From DASRLE01 sp963825315 (lineage in GTDB: Bacteria > Verrucomicrobiota > Verrucomicrobiia > Limisphaerales > Palsa-1400): 64,000 bases of DNA. Made by a program: the position numbers and the translations under genes. Positions 17,768-28,314 of the stretch are shown piece by piece. Under the pieces are notes generated by a model. That model made no database searches and was not told the DNA's origin. It saw only the letters and a list, made by a program, of their open reading frames with translations. The DNA is taken from NCBI GenBank assembly GCA_963825315.1, contig CAWGST010000001.1, positions 310,001 through 374,000 of the forward strand. Direction: 5' to 3'. The stretch's first letter is position 1. Every line of letters begins with the position of its first letter.

Positions 17768-18808
17768 ATGAAGAAGCTCAACACCATGATCGAAGACGGA
17801 CTCTTAACCCCCCTGTCGGACCCCGTTCCCCGTGGCCGCCAAAGGCAATTCCCTATCAGCGTTATTGTCGCGTGCTGCGCCGCGCTGTTCCTCCGGCCGG
17901 CCGCCTCTCTCGCCATCGGGGACAGCATGTCCCGAAGTGGTCCGACGGTAGCCAGCATTGTCTTTACAGCAACGCCTGTTAACCATGGAGGAGTTTCCGC
18001 AAGCGGCGCATTCACTCAAATTTACGCCGCTTCGGAGGTGAACACGACAATTGATGATAACGACGCGGTGCCGCCAGCAGCGCCCTACGTTGCGGCCGGC
18101 TCCTACGCAACAACGCAGACGAGTGTCACTGGCGTCAAGTTCATCCCGGAATCCAAGGTAGCGGCTAACATCACTATTATGAACGCTGGACCGCCGGTTA
18201 AATTAGGCTGGAACACGGTGGCCGCTGCCTATGGAATTGACGTAACAGGACCAACCGGGGGAACTCGCGAAACGGCATATGCGCATTGGCATGTGCTCGA
18301 CCCGTTGTCCGTTTCGGGTCTGGCGGCAGGGGACACCATCGGCGTGGCTTTTTCACCGGCCAGCGGCATGGGCATGATCTTCCCTGATGCGAACCCGAAT
18401 GCCAGTTACTCATCCACCTTCTCGGCCTCTGCGCAGACTGACGTCCCCGGCCTCTCATCACTCTTTTCGCTGTCAATCCAAATGAGCAGCGCCACACCAG
18501 GTAACGTGGGGGTCAGCTTCACCAGCAACCCCCTCCTCGGCCTGAACGATGCCGCGATCACATCCGAGCTGGTCAGTGGATTCCAATATGACAGTACGAC
18601 CGGAGACTACTCGTTCGATCCCACCGGCCAGGAAATAGACGCCACCATGACAGTCCCCGCGGGCGTCTCCGTAGTCAACGTCACCTCCGGCATGGGGGAC
18701 GAACTTGACGCCTCCGTCGTCCCCGAACCCTCCACCGTTGCCCTGCTCGGCATCGGTGCAGTCAGTCTGCTGGCCCGCGAGTGGCGGCGGCGAACGGCAA
18801 AATCGTAA
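17768..18808 (+). CDS. Exported protein with a PEP-CTERM sorting signal
   Basis: The 346-residue protein has an N-terminal signal region with a hydrophobic core (ISVIVACCAALFL, about residues 30-42) after an unusually long basic start, a Ser/Thr/Gly-rich body of about 270 residues with no recognised domain, and at the C-terminus VPEPSTVALLGIGAVSLLA followed by REWRRR. That is the VPEP motif, transmembrane segment and basic tail of PEP-CTERM substrates, which are cut and attached by an exosortase and are usually surface or exopolysaccharide-associated. A strong AAGGAG ribosome site precedes the ATG. No exosortase gene lies in the window. Confidence 0.85.
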   Translation: MKKLNTMIEDGLLTPLSDPVPRGRQRQFPISVIVACCAALFLRPAASLAIGDSMSRSGPTVASIVFTATPVNHGGVSASGAFTQIYAASEVNTTIDDNDAVPPAAPYVAAGSYATTQTSVTGVKFIPESKVAANITIMNAGPPVKLGWNTVAAAYGIDVTGPTGGTRETAYAHWHVLDPLSVSGLAAGDTIGVAFSPASGMGMIFPDANPNASYSSTFSASAQTDVPGLSSLFSLSIQMSSATPGNVGVSFTSNPLLGLNDAAITSELVSGFQYDSTTGDYSFDPTGQEIDATMTVPAGVSVVNVTSGMGDELDASVVPEPSTVALLGIGAVSLLAREWRRRTAKS

Positions 18809-18886
18809 AGCGGTCTAAAGTAGTCGATTCTAACATAAACTGGCCGGTTCTAACAATTGACAATCCTTGTCGGCCTGGTTGGTTTT

Positions 18887-19954
18887 CTAAAGGGGTCGTG
18901 TGCTGGAATTGGCCGCTTGAAAGTCCTCTTTCTCCCTTTCCCCCATAAATTCGCGAATCAATTTTTCGAGGAAATCCAGCCACAGCGGATGCTCATTCAA
19001 GCAAGGAACCAGGTGAAAGTCCGTGCCACCGGCGTCCAGGAAGATTTTCCGGCCGCGCATCCCCATTTCTTCCAGGGTTTCCAGGCAGTCCGACACGAAG
19101 GAGGGGCAGATGACCAGCAGCTTCCTGGTCCCGGCCCTGGCCAATCCTTCAATGACCCAATCCGTATAGGGTTTGAGCCACGGCTCGCGTCCCAATCGGG
19201 ATTGAAAGGCGACCGAATACTTGGATTTTGGAATCGAGGCCATCCGCACAAAGGCTTCCACCGTTTTGAAACATTGCGCGCGATAGCAGGTGCTCAGGAC
19301 AGGACTGTCGCCCTCGCAGCAATCCCGCGACCTCAGGCAATGGCGGCCCGTCGGATCGGCCTTGCGCAAATGTCTCTCGGGTATGCCGTGAAAACTGAAC
19401 AGCAAATGGTCGTAGTCTCGATTGAGATACTCGGACGCTGTTGCCGTCATGGCCCGGATGTAATCCGGATGATCGTAGTACGGCGGCACGACCGTGAGCG
19501 ACAGGCGCGGCGCGACTTCAGCCATGACTTCCCGCACCCGCTCGACGGCCGTTTCATAACTGGACATGGCGTAGTGCGGAAAAAGCGGGATGAGCAGCAC
19601 CTCGTGGATGCCTTCGTCGCGCAACTTGCCGATGGCATCCGGGATGGACGGATTGCGATAACGCATCGCCAGTTCCACCCTCACGCTGGCGCGCTCTTGC
19701 AGCGCCTTTCGCACCTTCCGGCTGGTCGCCACCAGGGGCGAGCCTTCGGGCGTCCAGATTTTCTCGTAGGCCTCAGCCGATAGCGCCGGGCGCCTGGGCA
19801 AAATGGTGAGATGAACGATGCACCAGCGCACGGGATACGGCGCATCCAGAACACGGCCATCCATGAGAAATTCACCCAGATAGGTCCGCACATCTTCGAC
19901 CGACGCGGAATCAGGCGACCCCAGATTCACCAGAAGAACAGCTTTCGTGCTCAC
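18887..19954 (-). CDS. hemH: Ferrochelatase
   Basis: This enzyme of 355 residues inserts iron into the porphyrin in the last steps of haem synthesis. Family landmarks are LLVNLGSPDS at the start, the catalytic His in LFSFHGIPERH, and the conserved Glu in VSDCLETLEEMG. A Cys-rich insertion (CLRSRDCCEG and CYRAQC) lies in the middle, as in several non-proteobacterial ferrochelatases. It starts with GTG, which overlaps the TGA that ends the inferred full-length hemG frame, so it is the last gene of the hemENGH operon. Confidence 0.92.
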   Translation of the reverse strand: MSTKAVLLVNLGSPDSASVEDVRTYLGEFLMDGRVLDAPYPVRWCIVHLTILPRRPALSAEAYEKIWTPEGSPLVATSRKVRKALQERASVRVELAMRYRNPSIPDAIGKLRDEGIHEVLLIPLFPHYAMSSYETAVERVREVMAEVAPRLSLTVVPPYYDHPDYIRAMTATASEYLNRDYDHLLFSFHGIPERHLRKADPTGRHCLRSRDCCEGDSPVLSTCYRAQCFKTVEAFVRMASIPKSKYSVAFQSRLGREPWLKPYTDWVIEGLARAGTRKLLVICPSFVSDCLETLEEMGMRGRKIFLDAGGTDFHLVPCLNEHPLWLDFLEKLIREFMGEREKEDFQAANSSTRPL

Positions 19955-21361
19955 GCGGAAACGGGGTGTTGCAGGGTGTTGCGGCGACCTTGCTCCAAGC
20001 TCAAAAATGTCTCGATTCTCCCCGCCACCTTGTGGCCGGAGACAATGGAATCACCCAGCGAAACTCCGTCGCGGGCGTGTCCGGCCACAAACAGGCCCGG
20101 CGCCTTCGCTTCCATGTCATTCATCAACTGCGCGGAATTTTCCGAAGCCCAGATTGTATTGTGGAATGGCCTGGCGATAAACGGCGACGTGCTGAAATGT
20201 TGGCCGGCCCCGGACTCCCAATATCGTTCCCAAGTCTTTGACTGCGATTTCTGTCAACACTTCCGGCGTGCCCAGGGGCAGGAGCGGTTGGCGCGCGCCG
20301 CCGATGTAACAGGTAATGGCCACTTCGCCTTCCGGGGCGCGATTGGGAAAGAGCGACGACGAGAAGAGCGCGCCCAGGATGTTAAACCCTTCCTTTTCCG
20401 GAATCAGCATGCCAAATCCATCCAGCGGATGCGCCACATCGGCGCGGCGAAAGCCCAGCACGACCGAGGCCACGGGCGGATAATAGACTTCGGCCAACGA
20501 CGAAACCTCGAGCGCTGGAGTGGTGATGATCTCCAGGGAAGCCATTTTGTGGCTCGGCAGGGCGAGGAGAACCGCGCCGCACTCCACCGGGCCGCCGTGT
20601 TCCAATTCGATCCACCAGCCCTCCTCCATGCGCCGCAAACAACGAATGGGCGCGGCGGTTTGAATGTCTCCCTCCAGACGGGATTGCAGCGCATCAATCA
20701 GCACCTGCAAGCCGTCATCGAACGAAAACTTCTTCGCGTCCTGTTTGGAAACCTCCCCGCTGCGTTTGCGCGCGCGCGCCCCCAGAATTTGCCCCAAAAA
20801 GAGCGAACGATAGCGTTGCTCCAGCGCGTGGAGTTTCGGAAAGGCCTGCGACACGGAAAGCAGTTGCGGCCTGCCGGCGTAAATCCCGGCCACCAAGGGA
20901 TCAATGGCGTAGTCAAGAAATTCCTGGCCGAGCCGCCGCTGCACGAATTGGGCAACCGACTCTTCCAAACCGTCCGGCGCCCTCCCGATGAACGGCTCGG
21001 CCAAAACGCGCAGCTTGGCCGGGAGCGAAAACAGGGGCGTCGTCAGAAAACCTCCCGCGGAATTTGGAATGACCACCGGCTTTTTGTTCCGCACCACGTA
21101 GCGCTTTTCCGCCGATGCATTGGAATAAACCCGCCGCGATTCCAACCCCAACTCGCGCACCACATCGGATATGACCGGCGATGTCTCCAGGATGCTGTTG
21201 GGACCAAATTCGGCCAGATACCCGTCGCGGCGCGCGGATTGGATCACGCCGCCCACGCGATCGGCGGCTTCAAACAGGCGCACGGGGATGTCGCGCTGCT
21301 TGAGACAGAAGGCGGTGGTCAGCCCGGTAATGCCGCCTCCGACGATGGCAACAGGTTTCAT
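19951..21361 (-). CDS. hemG: Protoporphyrinogen oxidase (frameshifted near the 3' end)
   Basis: This is an FAD enzyme (HemY type; the symbol hemY is also used) that oxidises protoporphyrinogen or coproporphyrinogen. The N-terminal VAIVGGGITGLTTAFCL is the FAD-binding motif; GPNSILE and AIDPLVAGIYAG are family stretches. The uninterrupted frame stops at 20117 after FGKFRAVDE. With one extra base near 20120 removed, the frame continues through a classic HemY end: GLFVAGHARDGVSLGDSIVSG, finishing at 19951 where the stop overlaps the hemH GTG. That coupling shows the longer form (about 469 residues) is the original gene. As written, the last 55 residues, which include FAD contacts, are lost. Confidence 0.9.
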
Positions 21362-22731
21362 ATCGTTTTGGAAAAGCGTCGTTCCTTGGCCGCCGGAAGA
21401 TACCGATCAAAGCGCATGGCAATGTTGCGGATGAAAAGCCGGCCCGCGTCGCTGACCACCAGGCCGTTGGCCTCGCGCCGCAACAGGCCGTCCTTTTCAA
21501 GGTCCGTCATGGAATCCAGTTCGGCCTTAAAATAGCGGGCAAAGTCCATCCCCAGGTCCTGTGAAAGTCCGGCGTAGTCCAGACTCATGTCGCACATCAG
21601 CCGCATGATCGTATGGCGGCGAATCTTGTCGTCCCCGCTCAAAACGTAGCCTTTGGCAAACGGCTCCCCGCCGGATTCCAGGGCCTCGTAGTATCCGGCC
21701 AAATCCTTGATGTTTTGCCAATAGACCCCGTCGGCCTGCGAAATGGCCGACATCCCGAAACCATAAATGTCCGCCCCGCCTTTGGTGCTGTATCCCTGGA
21801 AATTTCGCTGCAATGTTTTCTGGCGTTGCGCCACCGCCAGTTCATCCGTCGGCCGCGCGAAGTGATCCATGCCGATGTAGGTGTAGCGGTCGTTTTGTGT
21901 CAGCTTCTCGATGACGAGTTTTAAAATGCTCAGCTTGGTTTCCGCGCTGGGCAAGGCCTGCTCCAGTATCTTTTGCGCCGGCTTCATCCACGGCACGTGC
22001 GCATAACTGAAAACCGCCAGCCGGTCGGGCCCAAGCTTTATGATTTCGTCCAGTGTTTCCTCGAAGGATTCGACCGTCTGGTAAGGCAAACCGTATATCA
22101 AATCCAGGTTGATGGATTGAAAACCCGCGGCCCGCGCCCACTCCATGGCTTGCTCGGTTTGCTCGCGCGGCTGTATCCGATGCATGGCCGTTTGCACCGT
22201 CAGATTGAAATCCTGCACGCCAATCGAAGCCCGGTTGAATCCCACCTCCCGCAAGGCGGCGAAGTGATCGCGCGTCAGCCGGCGCGGATCAATCTCCACT
22301 CCCGCTTCCATCCCGGGCCCCAGATTGAAATGCTTGCGGATGGACTGGCCCAGAACGCGAATTTCATCGGGCGACAGAAACGTCGGCGTGCCGCCGCCCC
22401 AATGCAATTGCACCACCTGGCGCTGCGGATTGATGCGGGCGCTCATCCGTTCCATTTCCCTGTCCAGGTATTGCAGGTAGATCGCTCCTTTTTCCCGTTG
22501 CGTCGTGATGACGGTCGTGCAGCCGCAATACCAGCAGAGCGACTCGCAAAACGGAATGTGGAAATAGAGGGAGAGGCCGCGCCCGGACGACTGCGCCTGG
22601 GAAATCTTCGCCGCCACCTCCGGCCAGGTCACTTGATCGGTAAACTGCGGGGCGGGTGGATAGGAGGTGTAACGCGGCCCCGGCACGTTGTACTTTTCAA
22701 TCAACTCGAGATCAACGTTCAGTTCGCTCAT
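21358..22731 (-). CDS. hemN: Oxygen-independent coproporphyrinogen III oxidase
   Basis: This radical SAM enzyme of 457 residues decarboxylates coproporphyrinogen III without oxygen. The start VPGPRYTSYP is typical of true HemN. The cluster motif is CESLCWYCGC (about residues 62-71), followed by HWGGGTPTFLSPDEI and GFNRASIGVQDFN. The C-terminal HemN domain is intact to the end. It overlaps hemE and hemG by four bases at each side (ATGA), so the three are translationally coupled. The oxygen-independent form suits low-oxygen growth. Confidence 0.94.
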   Translation of the reverse strand: MSELNVDLELIEKYNVPGPRYTSYPPAPQFTDQVTWPEVAAKISQAQSSGRGLSLYFHIPFCESLCWYCGCTTVITTQREKGAIYLQYLDREMERMSARINPQRQVVQLHWGGGTPTFLSPDEIRVLGQSIRKHFNLGPGMEAGVEIDPRRLTRDHFAALREVGFNRASIGVQDFNLTVQTAMHRIQPREQTEQAMEWARAAGFQSINLDLIYGLPYQTVESFEETLDEIIKLGPDRLAVFSYAHVPWMKPAQKILEQALPSAETKLSILKLVIEKLTQNDRYTYIGMDHFARPTDELAVAQRQKTLQRNFQGYSTKGGADIYGFGMSAISQADGVYWQNIKDLAGYYEALESGGEPFAKGYVLSGDDKIRRHTIMRLMCDMSLDYAGLSQDLGMDFARYFKAELDSMTDLEKDGLLRREANGLVVSDAGRLFIRNIAMRFDRYLPAAKERRFSKTI

Positions 22732-23829
22732 ACGAAGTTTTGCACGGTGCTGACCAGTGCTTCGAGGTTTTCCATTTTGGCGTCGGGCGGCACGCCGTGG
22801 CCGAGATTGAATATGTATCCGTCCCGACCGCGCATCAATTCGAGCAGGCGGCTGGTTTGCGCCGCCACCAGCCGCGGTTCCGCGCTGGCCAGCAGTTCGG
22901 GAGCCAGATTGCCCTGCATGGCGACGCGCGCGGGCAGTTGTTGCTTCGCCTCGGCCAGGTCAATTTCGTGATCTATTCCAATGGCTTGCGCCCCAGTCTG
23001 GATCAGTGATTTCCAACTGCGGGCGCCTTTGGAATAAACAATCACCGGAACCTGTCCATTGAGGGCGGAAACAATCGTTCGCATCCACTGGCCCGAAGCC
23101 TCCTCGAAATCCTCCAACGGCAACAGCCCGCCCAGGCTGTCAAATATCTGGATCGCATCCACGCCGGCCGTGATTTGCATCTGTAGAAATTCGATCACCG
23201 CCAGCGTCAATTCCTCTGACAGCGAATCAAACAGCGCCCGGTCGCGTCGAAACAGTTGCAAAGCTCTGGTCTGGGCGCGCGCGCTGCCGCCTTCGAGCAT
23301 GAAGTTGGCCAGCGTCCAGGGTGAACCGGCAAAGCCCAGCAACGCCGTGCCGGGGCCCAGCTCCGATTTGACACACCGGATTGCCCCGGCCACGTATTGC
23401 AGGCGATCAGCTGATTGCCCGGGTATTGAGCCGTCGAACATCATTGCGGTCCCGCACCACGTAATCCATTTCGACCCCTCCACCGTCACGGAAGTTGAAG
23501 CCCTGGCCCAACGCTTCCGGCACCACAAGAATGTCACTAAAAAGAATGGCGGCGTCGAAATGAAACCGCCGCACCGGTTGCAACGTCACTTCCGCGGCCA
23601 GTTCCGGGATTTGGATCAGTTGACGGAAGGAGTATTTCTCCTTGAGCGCGCGGTACTCTGGAAGGCAACGCCCGGCCTGGCGCATCAGCCAGACTGGCGG
23701 ACGGTCCACCGGCGAACATTCCAAGGCGCGCAGCATCCGTTGCCGGCGCGTGACTTCCGTCCCCGTCGGTTCCAAAGGCGCAACCCCACACGCCTTCCAC
23801 TTTGTTTCATCCGCCAGTAAATCCTGCAT
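22728..23829 (-). CDS. hemE: Uroporphyrinogen decarboxylase (frameshifted)
   Basis: HemE decarboxylates the four acetate groups of uroporphyrinogen III. The first part (from 23829) has the signature PPVWLMRQAGRCLPEYR and AAILFSDILVVPEALG, then meets a stop at 23407 just after RRLNTRAIS. One extra T at about 23410 separates it from the second part, which continues DRLQYVAGAIRCVK, LLGFAGSPWTLANFMLEGG and ends in FNLGHGVPPD, a classic HemE C-terminus. Removing one base gives a normal protein of about 366 residues. It is the first gene of the hemENGH operon, with the hemN start overlapping its stop. Confidence 0.9.
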
Positions 23830-23986
23830 GACAACAAAGTAGAGTCTAACGCCAAACCAAGCTTCACTTCAATTGGCAAACTATGGACATTTCTTGCGCA
23901 TGGATACCGCCATTTATGGCCAGTCCCCCCGGTGGGGCAACTCCGTCGAGCCGTGACTCTGCTTTTCACTTCTTAATTCTGCCTTC

Positions 23987-25128
23987 TTAATTCTTACTTT
24001 TCAAAAGGGGTGCAAGCACTCTGGCAAAAATTTCCGCCTGGCGCGTGAAACCCAGGTCGGTCGCATGCGAGCCGTCCACACTGCCCTCGCCGTCGTCGCC
24101 ATAGAGATGTTCGCCGGGAATGTAGTAGAGGTCTTTGACGCCGGATTTTCCCAGCCGTTCGTAGGCCGCTTTCAATGCCGCCCGATCAGGCAGATGGTAG
24201 TATTCCATGCGGCCGGAGATGAGAAAGGAATCCTGCATGGTGCGGTCTTCCACCAGCACGATCGGCGTGTTCGGATGTGCGGCGCGCAGTTTGTGGACAA
24301 AAGGTTCCACGCGCTCCTTGATTTCATCGGCGACCAGGTTGGGCAGACAGTCGAGGATGTAAATGGACGGATCCAGTTCGGCGAGCAGGCCGGCCATTTC
24401 CGGTTCCATTTTCCCATTCCCGGAAAAACCCAGATTGATGGTCGGCCAATTAAAGCGCCGTCCCAAAATGGCGCTGTGGACCATGCCGGGGCGCGAAGCG
24501 GAAAGTCCCTGCAAAATGGAGGTGCCGTAAAACACAATCGGTTTGCGCTCGCCCGGCCCCCAGGACCGGCCTTCTCCAGGGTCGCGCCCGGCGGCAGGCC
24601 CAGTTCAACAAATTGCGTGCCGTTATACAGCGGCAGGTAAAGGAGATACTCGCGTTTTCCCGGCATGAGGTCTTTCACCAGCACGATCTGGTTGGTTTGA
24701 TTTTCCGGCGCGCCCACGGCCAGCCAGCGCCAGCCCGTCTCCATCTTCACATACAAATCCAGTCCGCTCTTGCCGATGGCCGTCATATTCGGCAGATAGA
24801 GCCAGTGGTCGGTCAGCGCCCAGCGGGCGCGGATCGTGGTCGCGTCCGTCACGAACCGGGCGCAAAGGCCGGCGGAATTGCGGCTCAAATCCCACACCGG
24901 TTTGCGCACGACCCCCTCGGCCCTGGCCGGCAAACGATCATAGAAATCCTTGGTGTCATTCCAGCCGCGCCCTTCCACATCGAGCTGCCGGAGATCGAAC
25001 CAAAGATTGCTCCCTCCCGTGCGGATTGGAGCGAGACGGAAATTCGTTGTTTGGGCCACGGCCAACACAGCCGGCAAAAAAAAGGAAAGCCCAAGAACCA
25101 AAGACTGAAAATGCAGCGTGCCGGGCAT
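23987..25128 (-). CDS. Exported SGNH/GDSL-type hydrolase (frameshifted)
   Basis: The protein starts with a signal peptide (SLVLGLSFFLPAVLAVAQ). A GxDLY-type N-terminal domain follows, with the name motif as SGLDLYVKMETGW, and then an SGNH hydrolase domain with GTSILQGLSASRPGM (catalytic Ser block) and DGSHATDLGF (catalytic Asp-His block). The two parts lie in different frames joined near 24540, where the frame shifts by two bases forward or one base back within a G/C run. The repaired protein has about 380 residues. Members of this family are periplasmic or outer esterases acting on acylated sugars; the substrate is unknown. Confidence 0.8.
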
Positions 25129-25137
25129 GGCGCCTTC

Positions 25138-25950
25138 TTAATTCTTGCTTCTTGTTTTCTCCCGCGAGCGCAAGGCCAGCGCGTCCATCGTTCGTTGCAA
25201 AATCTCTGGCGCCGTTCCTTCGGCGGATATGGTCAGCAACACGTCGCGCTGGCGGTAGTAGTCAATCAGCGGTTCGGTGCTGCGGTGATAAGCTTCCATT
25301 CGGACGCGGACGGCTTCGGGACGATCATCCTCGCGTTGAAGGAGCTTGCCCCCGCACTGAGGGCAAATTCCCGGCGATGGCAGTTTGTCGGTCACATGAG
25401 AAATGGCTTTGCAACTGGAGCAAACACGCCGTCCCGCCAGCCGCTCGACGATCTTATCAATGGGCAACTCGTAATTGATGACCGCGGTCAGGGGCAAATC
25501 TTCCGCTTTGAGCAATCGTTCCAAGGCCTCCGCCTGGGCCACCGTGCGCGGAAAGCCGTCGAGCAGGTACCCGCCGACGCAGCGCAGGCAACGAATCCGT
25601 TCGCAAACCAGCGCCAGCACCGTTTCATCGGGTACCAATTCGCCGCGCGCCATGTAACCGAGCGCGCTCTTGATGGCGGGGGTCTGTTCCCCTGGCGGCA
25701 AACTTTTGGCGGCGCGGAAGATGTCGCCGGTGGAAAGATGACATGCGCCGGACCATTGGTGCAGCAGTTCGGCTTGGGTGCCCTTGCCCACGCCGGGCGC
25801 GCCCAGCAAGACCAGGCGGCACAGTTCTTTGGGCGCGACGGGCCCGGGGGCGCAACTGGCGTTGCCGCCGATCAGCCATGCGGCGCGATCGCCGACATGG
25901 AAATTGGTTATGGGGATGGTGATATTTGAGCGGTCGTTTTTTCTTTTCAT
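25138..25950 (-). CDS. adk: Adenylate kinase
   Basis: This nucleotide kinase balances ATP, ADP and AMP. The P-loop LLGAPGVGKGTQ, the AMP-site HLSTGDIFRA and LLDGFPRT, and a zinc-binding lid with Cys pairs in GRRVCSSCKA and ICPQCGGKL are all seen. The ATG at 25950 (MKRKNDRSN) is the likely start, giving 270 residues with a 50-residue N-terminal extension. In the sequence as given, no stop separates it from the upstream cytochrome, so the two form one frame. A TGA overlaps this ATG in the neighbouring frame, so a one-base error in the end of the cytochrome gene would restore two separate, overlapping genes. A true fusion is not expected for a cytoplasmic kinase. Confidence 0.85.
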   Translation of the reverse strand: MKRKNDRSNITIPITNFHVGDRAAWLIGGNASCAPGPVAPKELCRLVLLGAPGVGKGTQAELLHQWSGACHLSTGDIFRAAKSLPPGEQTPAIKSALGYMARGELVPDETVLALVCERIRCLRCVGGYLLDGFPRTVAQAEALERLLKAEDLPLTAVINYELPIDKIVERLAGRRVCSSCKAISHVTDKLPSPGICPQCGGKLLQREDDRPEAVRVRMEAYHRSTEPLIDYYRQRDVLLTISAEGTAPEILQRTMDALALRSREKTRSKN

Positions 25951-27681
25951 AGAAATGGAGATCGGGCTTTGGGGTTGCGGCGGTGATCCGTTTGCGGGCC
26001 GGGCATCCAGTGGATGTTCCTCGGCCTGCCACTCCCCAGAAACCCGGCCATCCACGCAGGCGCGGTTCAATGGATAGACGTCAGGATCAAAAATGACGTC
26101 ATAGAAATGCCAGACCAATATGGCCAGGCACGCCAGAACGGCTTCGTAATAATGAACGGTCGTGGCGACATCAATGGACCAGCGGGGAAGCCAGTGGGTG
26201 GTGCCGAGCTTGAACCAGATCATCAAACCCGTCACGCCCATGATGATGGTTCCCCAAACCACCGCCCAGTATTCCATTTTTTCCGCATAGCCAAACCGTC
26301 CGAATTTTGGCTTTGTCTTCGCCAATCCGGTCAAATAGCGGGCATTGGCCGCCACGTCGCGGGCATCTTTTGCGTTGGGAATCATATCCTTTATCAGACT
26401 CCGGCCTTGCCGTGTGGCCAGAACATAACCGACATGATACGCTCCTGTCAGCAACAAAACGACGCCGGCGATGCGATGCCCCCAGCGGCGGATGCCTTCG
26501 TTTGATCCCAAAAGGACCGCGACCCAGGAATCGGGAAATTTCAACGCAAAACCGGTCAACGCCAGAACAATAAAGCTCAACGCCAAAACGAAATGTTGCG
26601 CGCGCTGGGAATAATCCATGCGCAAAACGGTGCGGCCTTCGCGGCGCGCCCGCGCGGCGGCTTTGCGCCCGAACATCAACGCGTTGTGCGCCGCCATCAG
26701 CCCGATCACGGTGAAAATCAGCCCCAGGTACAATTTGCGCACCCACCAATTGATCCGTTCTCCCAGGTTGCCCCCGGCTTCGGCGGCCTCGACATCAACG
26801 TGGATTTTGCCTTGCGCGAAATTGGCGCTGGCGCCGGGATGGCATTGGCCGCAGGTGGCCGTCAGATTGGTTCTGTAAATGGTCGAGCGCGGGTCCGTGG
26901 AGGGAAGAATTCTATGCACGCCGTGGCAACTGGCGCAATTGGCCGCTCGCGTCGAACCGTACTGCGCCGCCAGCCCGTGGTAGCTGGCGAAGAACGTCTT
27001 CACCCGATCGGCCGGCAGGTTATACTTGGTATTCAGCCGCTCCGATGCGTGGCACTTGCTGCAAATGTCCTGTGAAATCGCCAGTGACGAACTGTTTTTG
27101 AGCGCCCGGATATTGTGTTCCGAATGGCAACCGGTGCAAGTGGGAGCGTCCCGGCGTCCGGCGGCCAGCGCCTGGCCGTGAACACTTTCGATGACATCGC
27201 GGGACTCTTGTTCGTGGCATTGGCCGCAGGTCTTGGCCAGATTGGCAGGATGGAGCGGCGAAGCGGGCAAGGCCGCGGCCAGGATACCGTGGGTGCCGTG
27301 GCAATCAATGCACTGCGGAGCGGCATGCGCGCCGCTGTGGACGTGCTTGATGCGGGCATCGCCATGGACACTCATTCCGTACGAGAGCGATTGTTCCTCA
27401 TGGCAGCGCGAGCAGTTGACCGGCTGCGCCGCAACGTTGTCGTCAGGATGTTTGGCCGTCAGATCGCCATGGCAACTGGCGCAGGAAGTCTTTCGATGCG
27501 CCGAACCGGCAACGACCGCGGCATCCGCAAACAACGAGCGGACCACTCCAGCCGCGTTGGTGGCGGTCAATGTTTTATCGCCATGACACTCCAGACAATC
27601 GCCATTTTTGATTTCGGCAGCCGTCAAGACTGCCGTCCCCAAGAGCCAGGCGGCCAGGGTTAAAATCAAGCGAATACCCAT
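25951..27681 (-). CDS. Nonahaem cytochrome c with C-terminal membrane cytochrome b domain
   Basis: A signal peptide (MGIRLILTLAAWLLG) is followed by nine CXXCH haem c motifs: CLECH, CASCH, CSRCH, CIDCH, CGQCH, CTGCH, CSKCH, CASCH and CGQCH, over about residues 29-280. The rest is a four-helix membrane cytochrome b of the formate dehydrogenase/thiosulfate reductase gamma type, with likely haem-ligand histidines in AQHFVLALSF, WGHRIAGVVLLLTGAYH and VHYYEAVLACLAILVWHFYD. A quinol-oxidising or quinone-reducing protein with its own haem c wire is the natural reading. It has the same layout as the 11-haem protein at 30-32 kb. The frame runs on into adk without a stop, probably through a sequence error. 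Confidence 0.82.
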
Positions 27682-27930
27682 GTTTAAAGCGTGGCCCCGG
27701 GCGCGGCAAACCGCTCGTCATTGGTTGGCCTTTGCTTTACAAATTTTGTGCGGTCTTTGCTTCCTGTTCAAGCGCCGTCATCTCCGCCAGGGAGGGCGGA
27801 CTCGTCGCGCCAAAGCCGCTTCGGCGACGGCGGATCTTCGGAAACGAAAATATGCGATTGCGCGGGACTCGTTCATGACCTGTTCACGAACCCTCTTGCC
27901 AAAATGAGTGGCCGCAGTTAGTTTGACACC

Positions 27931-28314
27931 ATGAGCTTGATCATCGAGCAGTCGCAGCCCGTGCCCTTGGTTTCAGGCGCGGACGGCGTTATCCGAGTGG
28001 CGGGCACGCGTGTCACACTCGACACGGTCGCGCACGCCTTCGAGCGTGGGGCGACGGCTGAGGAAATTGTCCAGCAATATCCGGCCCTGCCGCTCGCGGA
28101 TGTTTATTCGGTGCTCGGCTATTTGTTGCGCCATCAAACCGAAGTGGCCGCCTACCTTGCCACGCGCATGCAGAGCCGCGAGACCGTGCGCAAGGAGAAC
28201 GAGCGACGATTCGCCCCGCAAGGAATCCGCGCGCGCCTGCTGAAACGCCGCCGCCCGGCGAACCGGGAATCCTATATCAGCCCCTTTCCACTGCCATCGA
28301 AGACCTGCTCCTGA
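27931..28314 (+). CDS. DUF433-family antitoxin-like protein
   Basis: The 127-residue product contains a DUF433 domain at about residues 15-80: GVIRVAGTRVTLDTVAHAF, then RGATAEEIVQQYPALPLADV and YSVLGYLLRHQTEVAAYL. This winged-helix-like domain is the antitoxin of DUF433/DUF5615 pairs. The last 20 or so residues do not look conserved and run over the remnant of the partner toxin, so the C-terminus appears to have been changed by a deletion. No clear ribosome-binding site precedes the ATG. Confidence 0.75.
   Translation: MSLIIEQSQPVPLVSGADGVIRVAGTRVTLDTVAHAFERGATAEEIVQQYPALPLADVYSVLGYLLRHQTEVAAYLATRMQSRETVRKENERRFAPQGIRARLLKRRRPANRESYISPFPLPSKTCS

Noticed and set aside
18857..21535. Long plus-strand open frames opposite hemH and hemG
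   Set aside because: The minus strand carries recognised haem genes with overlaps at their ends; the plus-strand products look like shadows.
19951..23829. Programmed frameshifting in hemE and hemG
   Set aside because: No slippery site or stimulating structure was evident, and the breaks are part of a window-wide pattern of extra bases.
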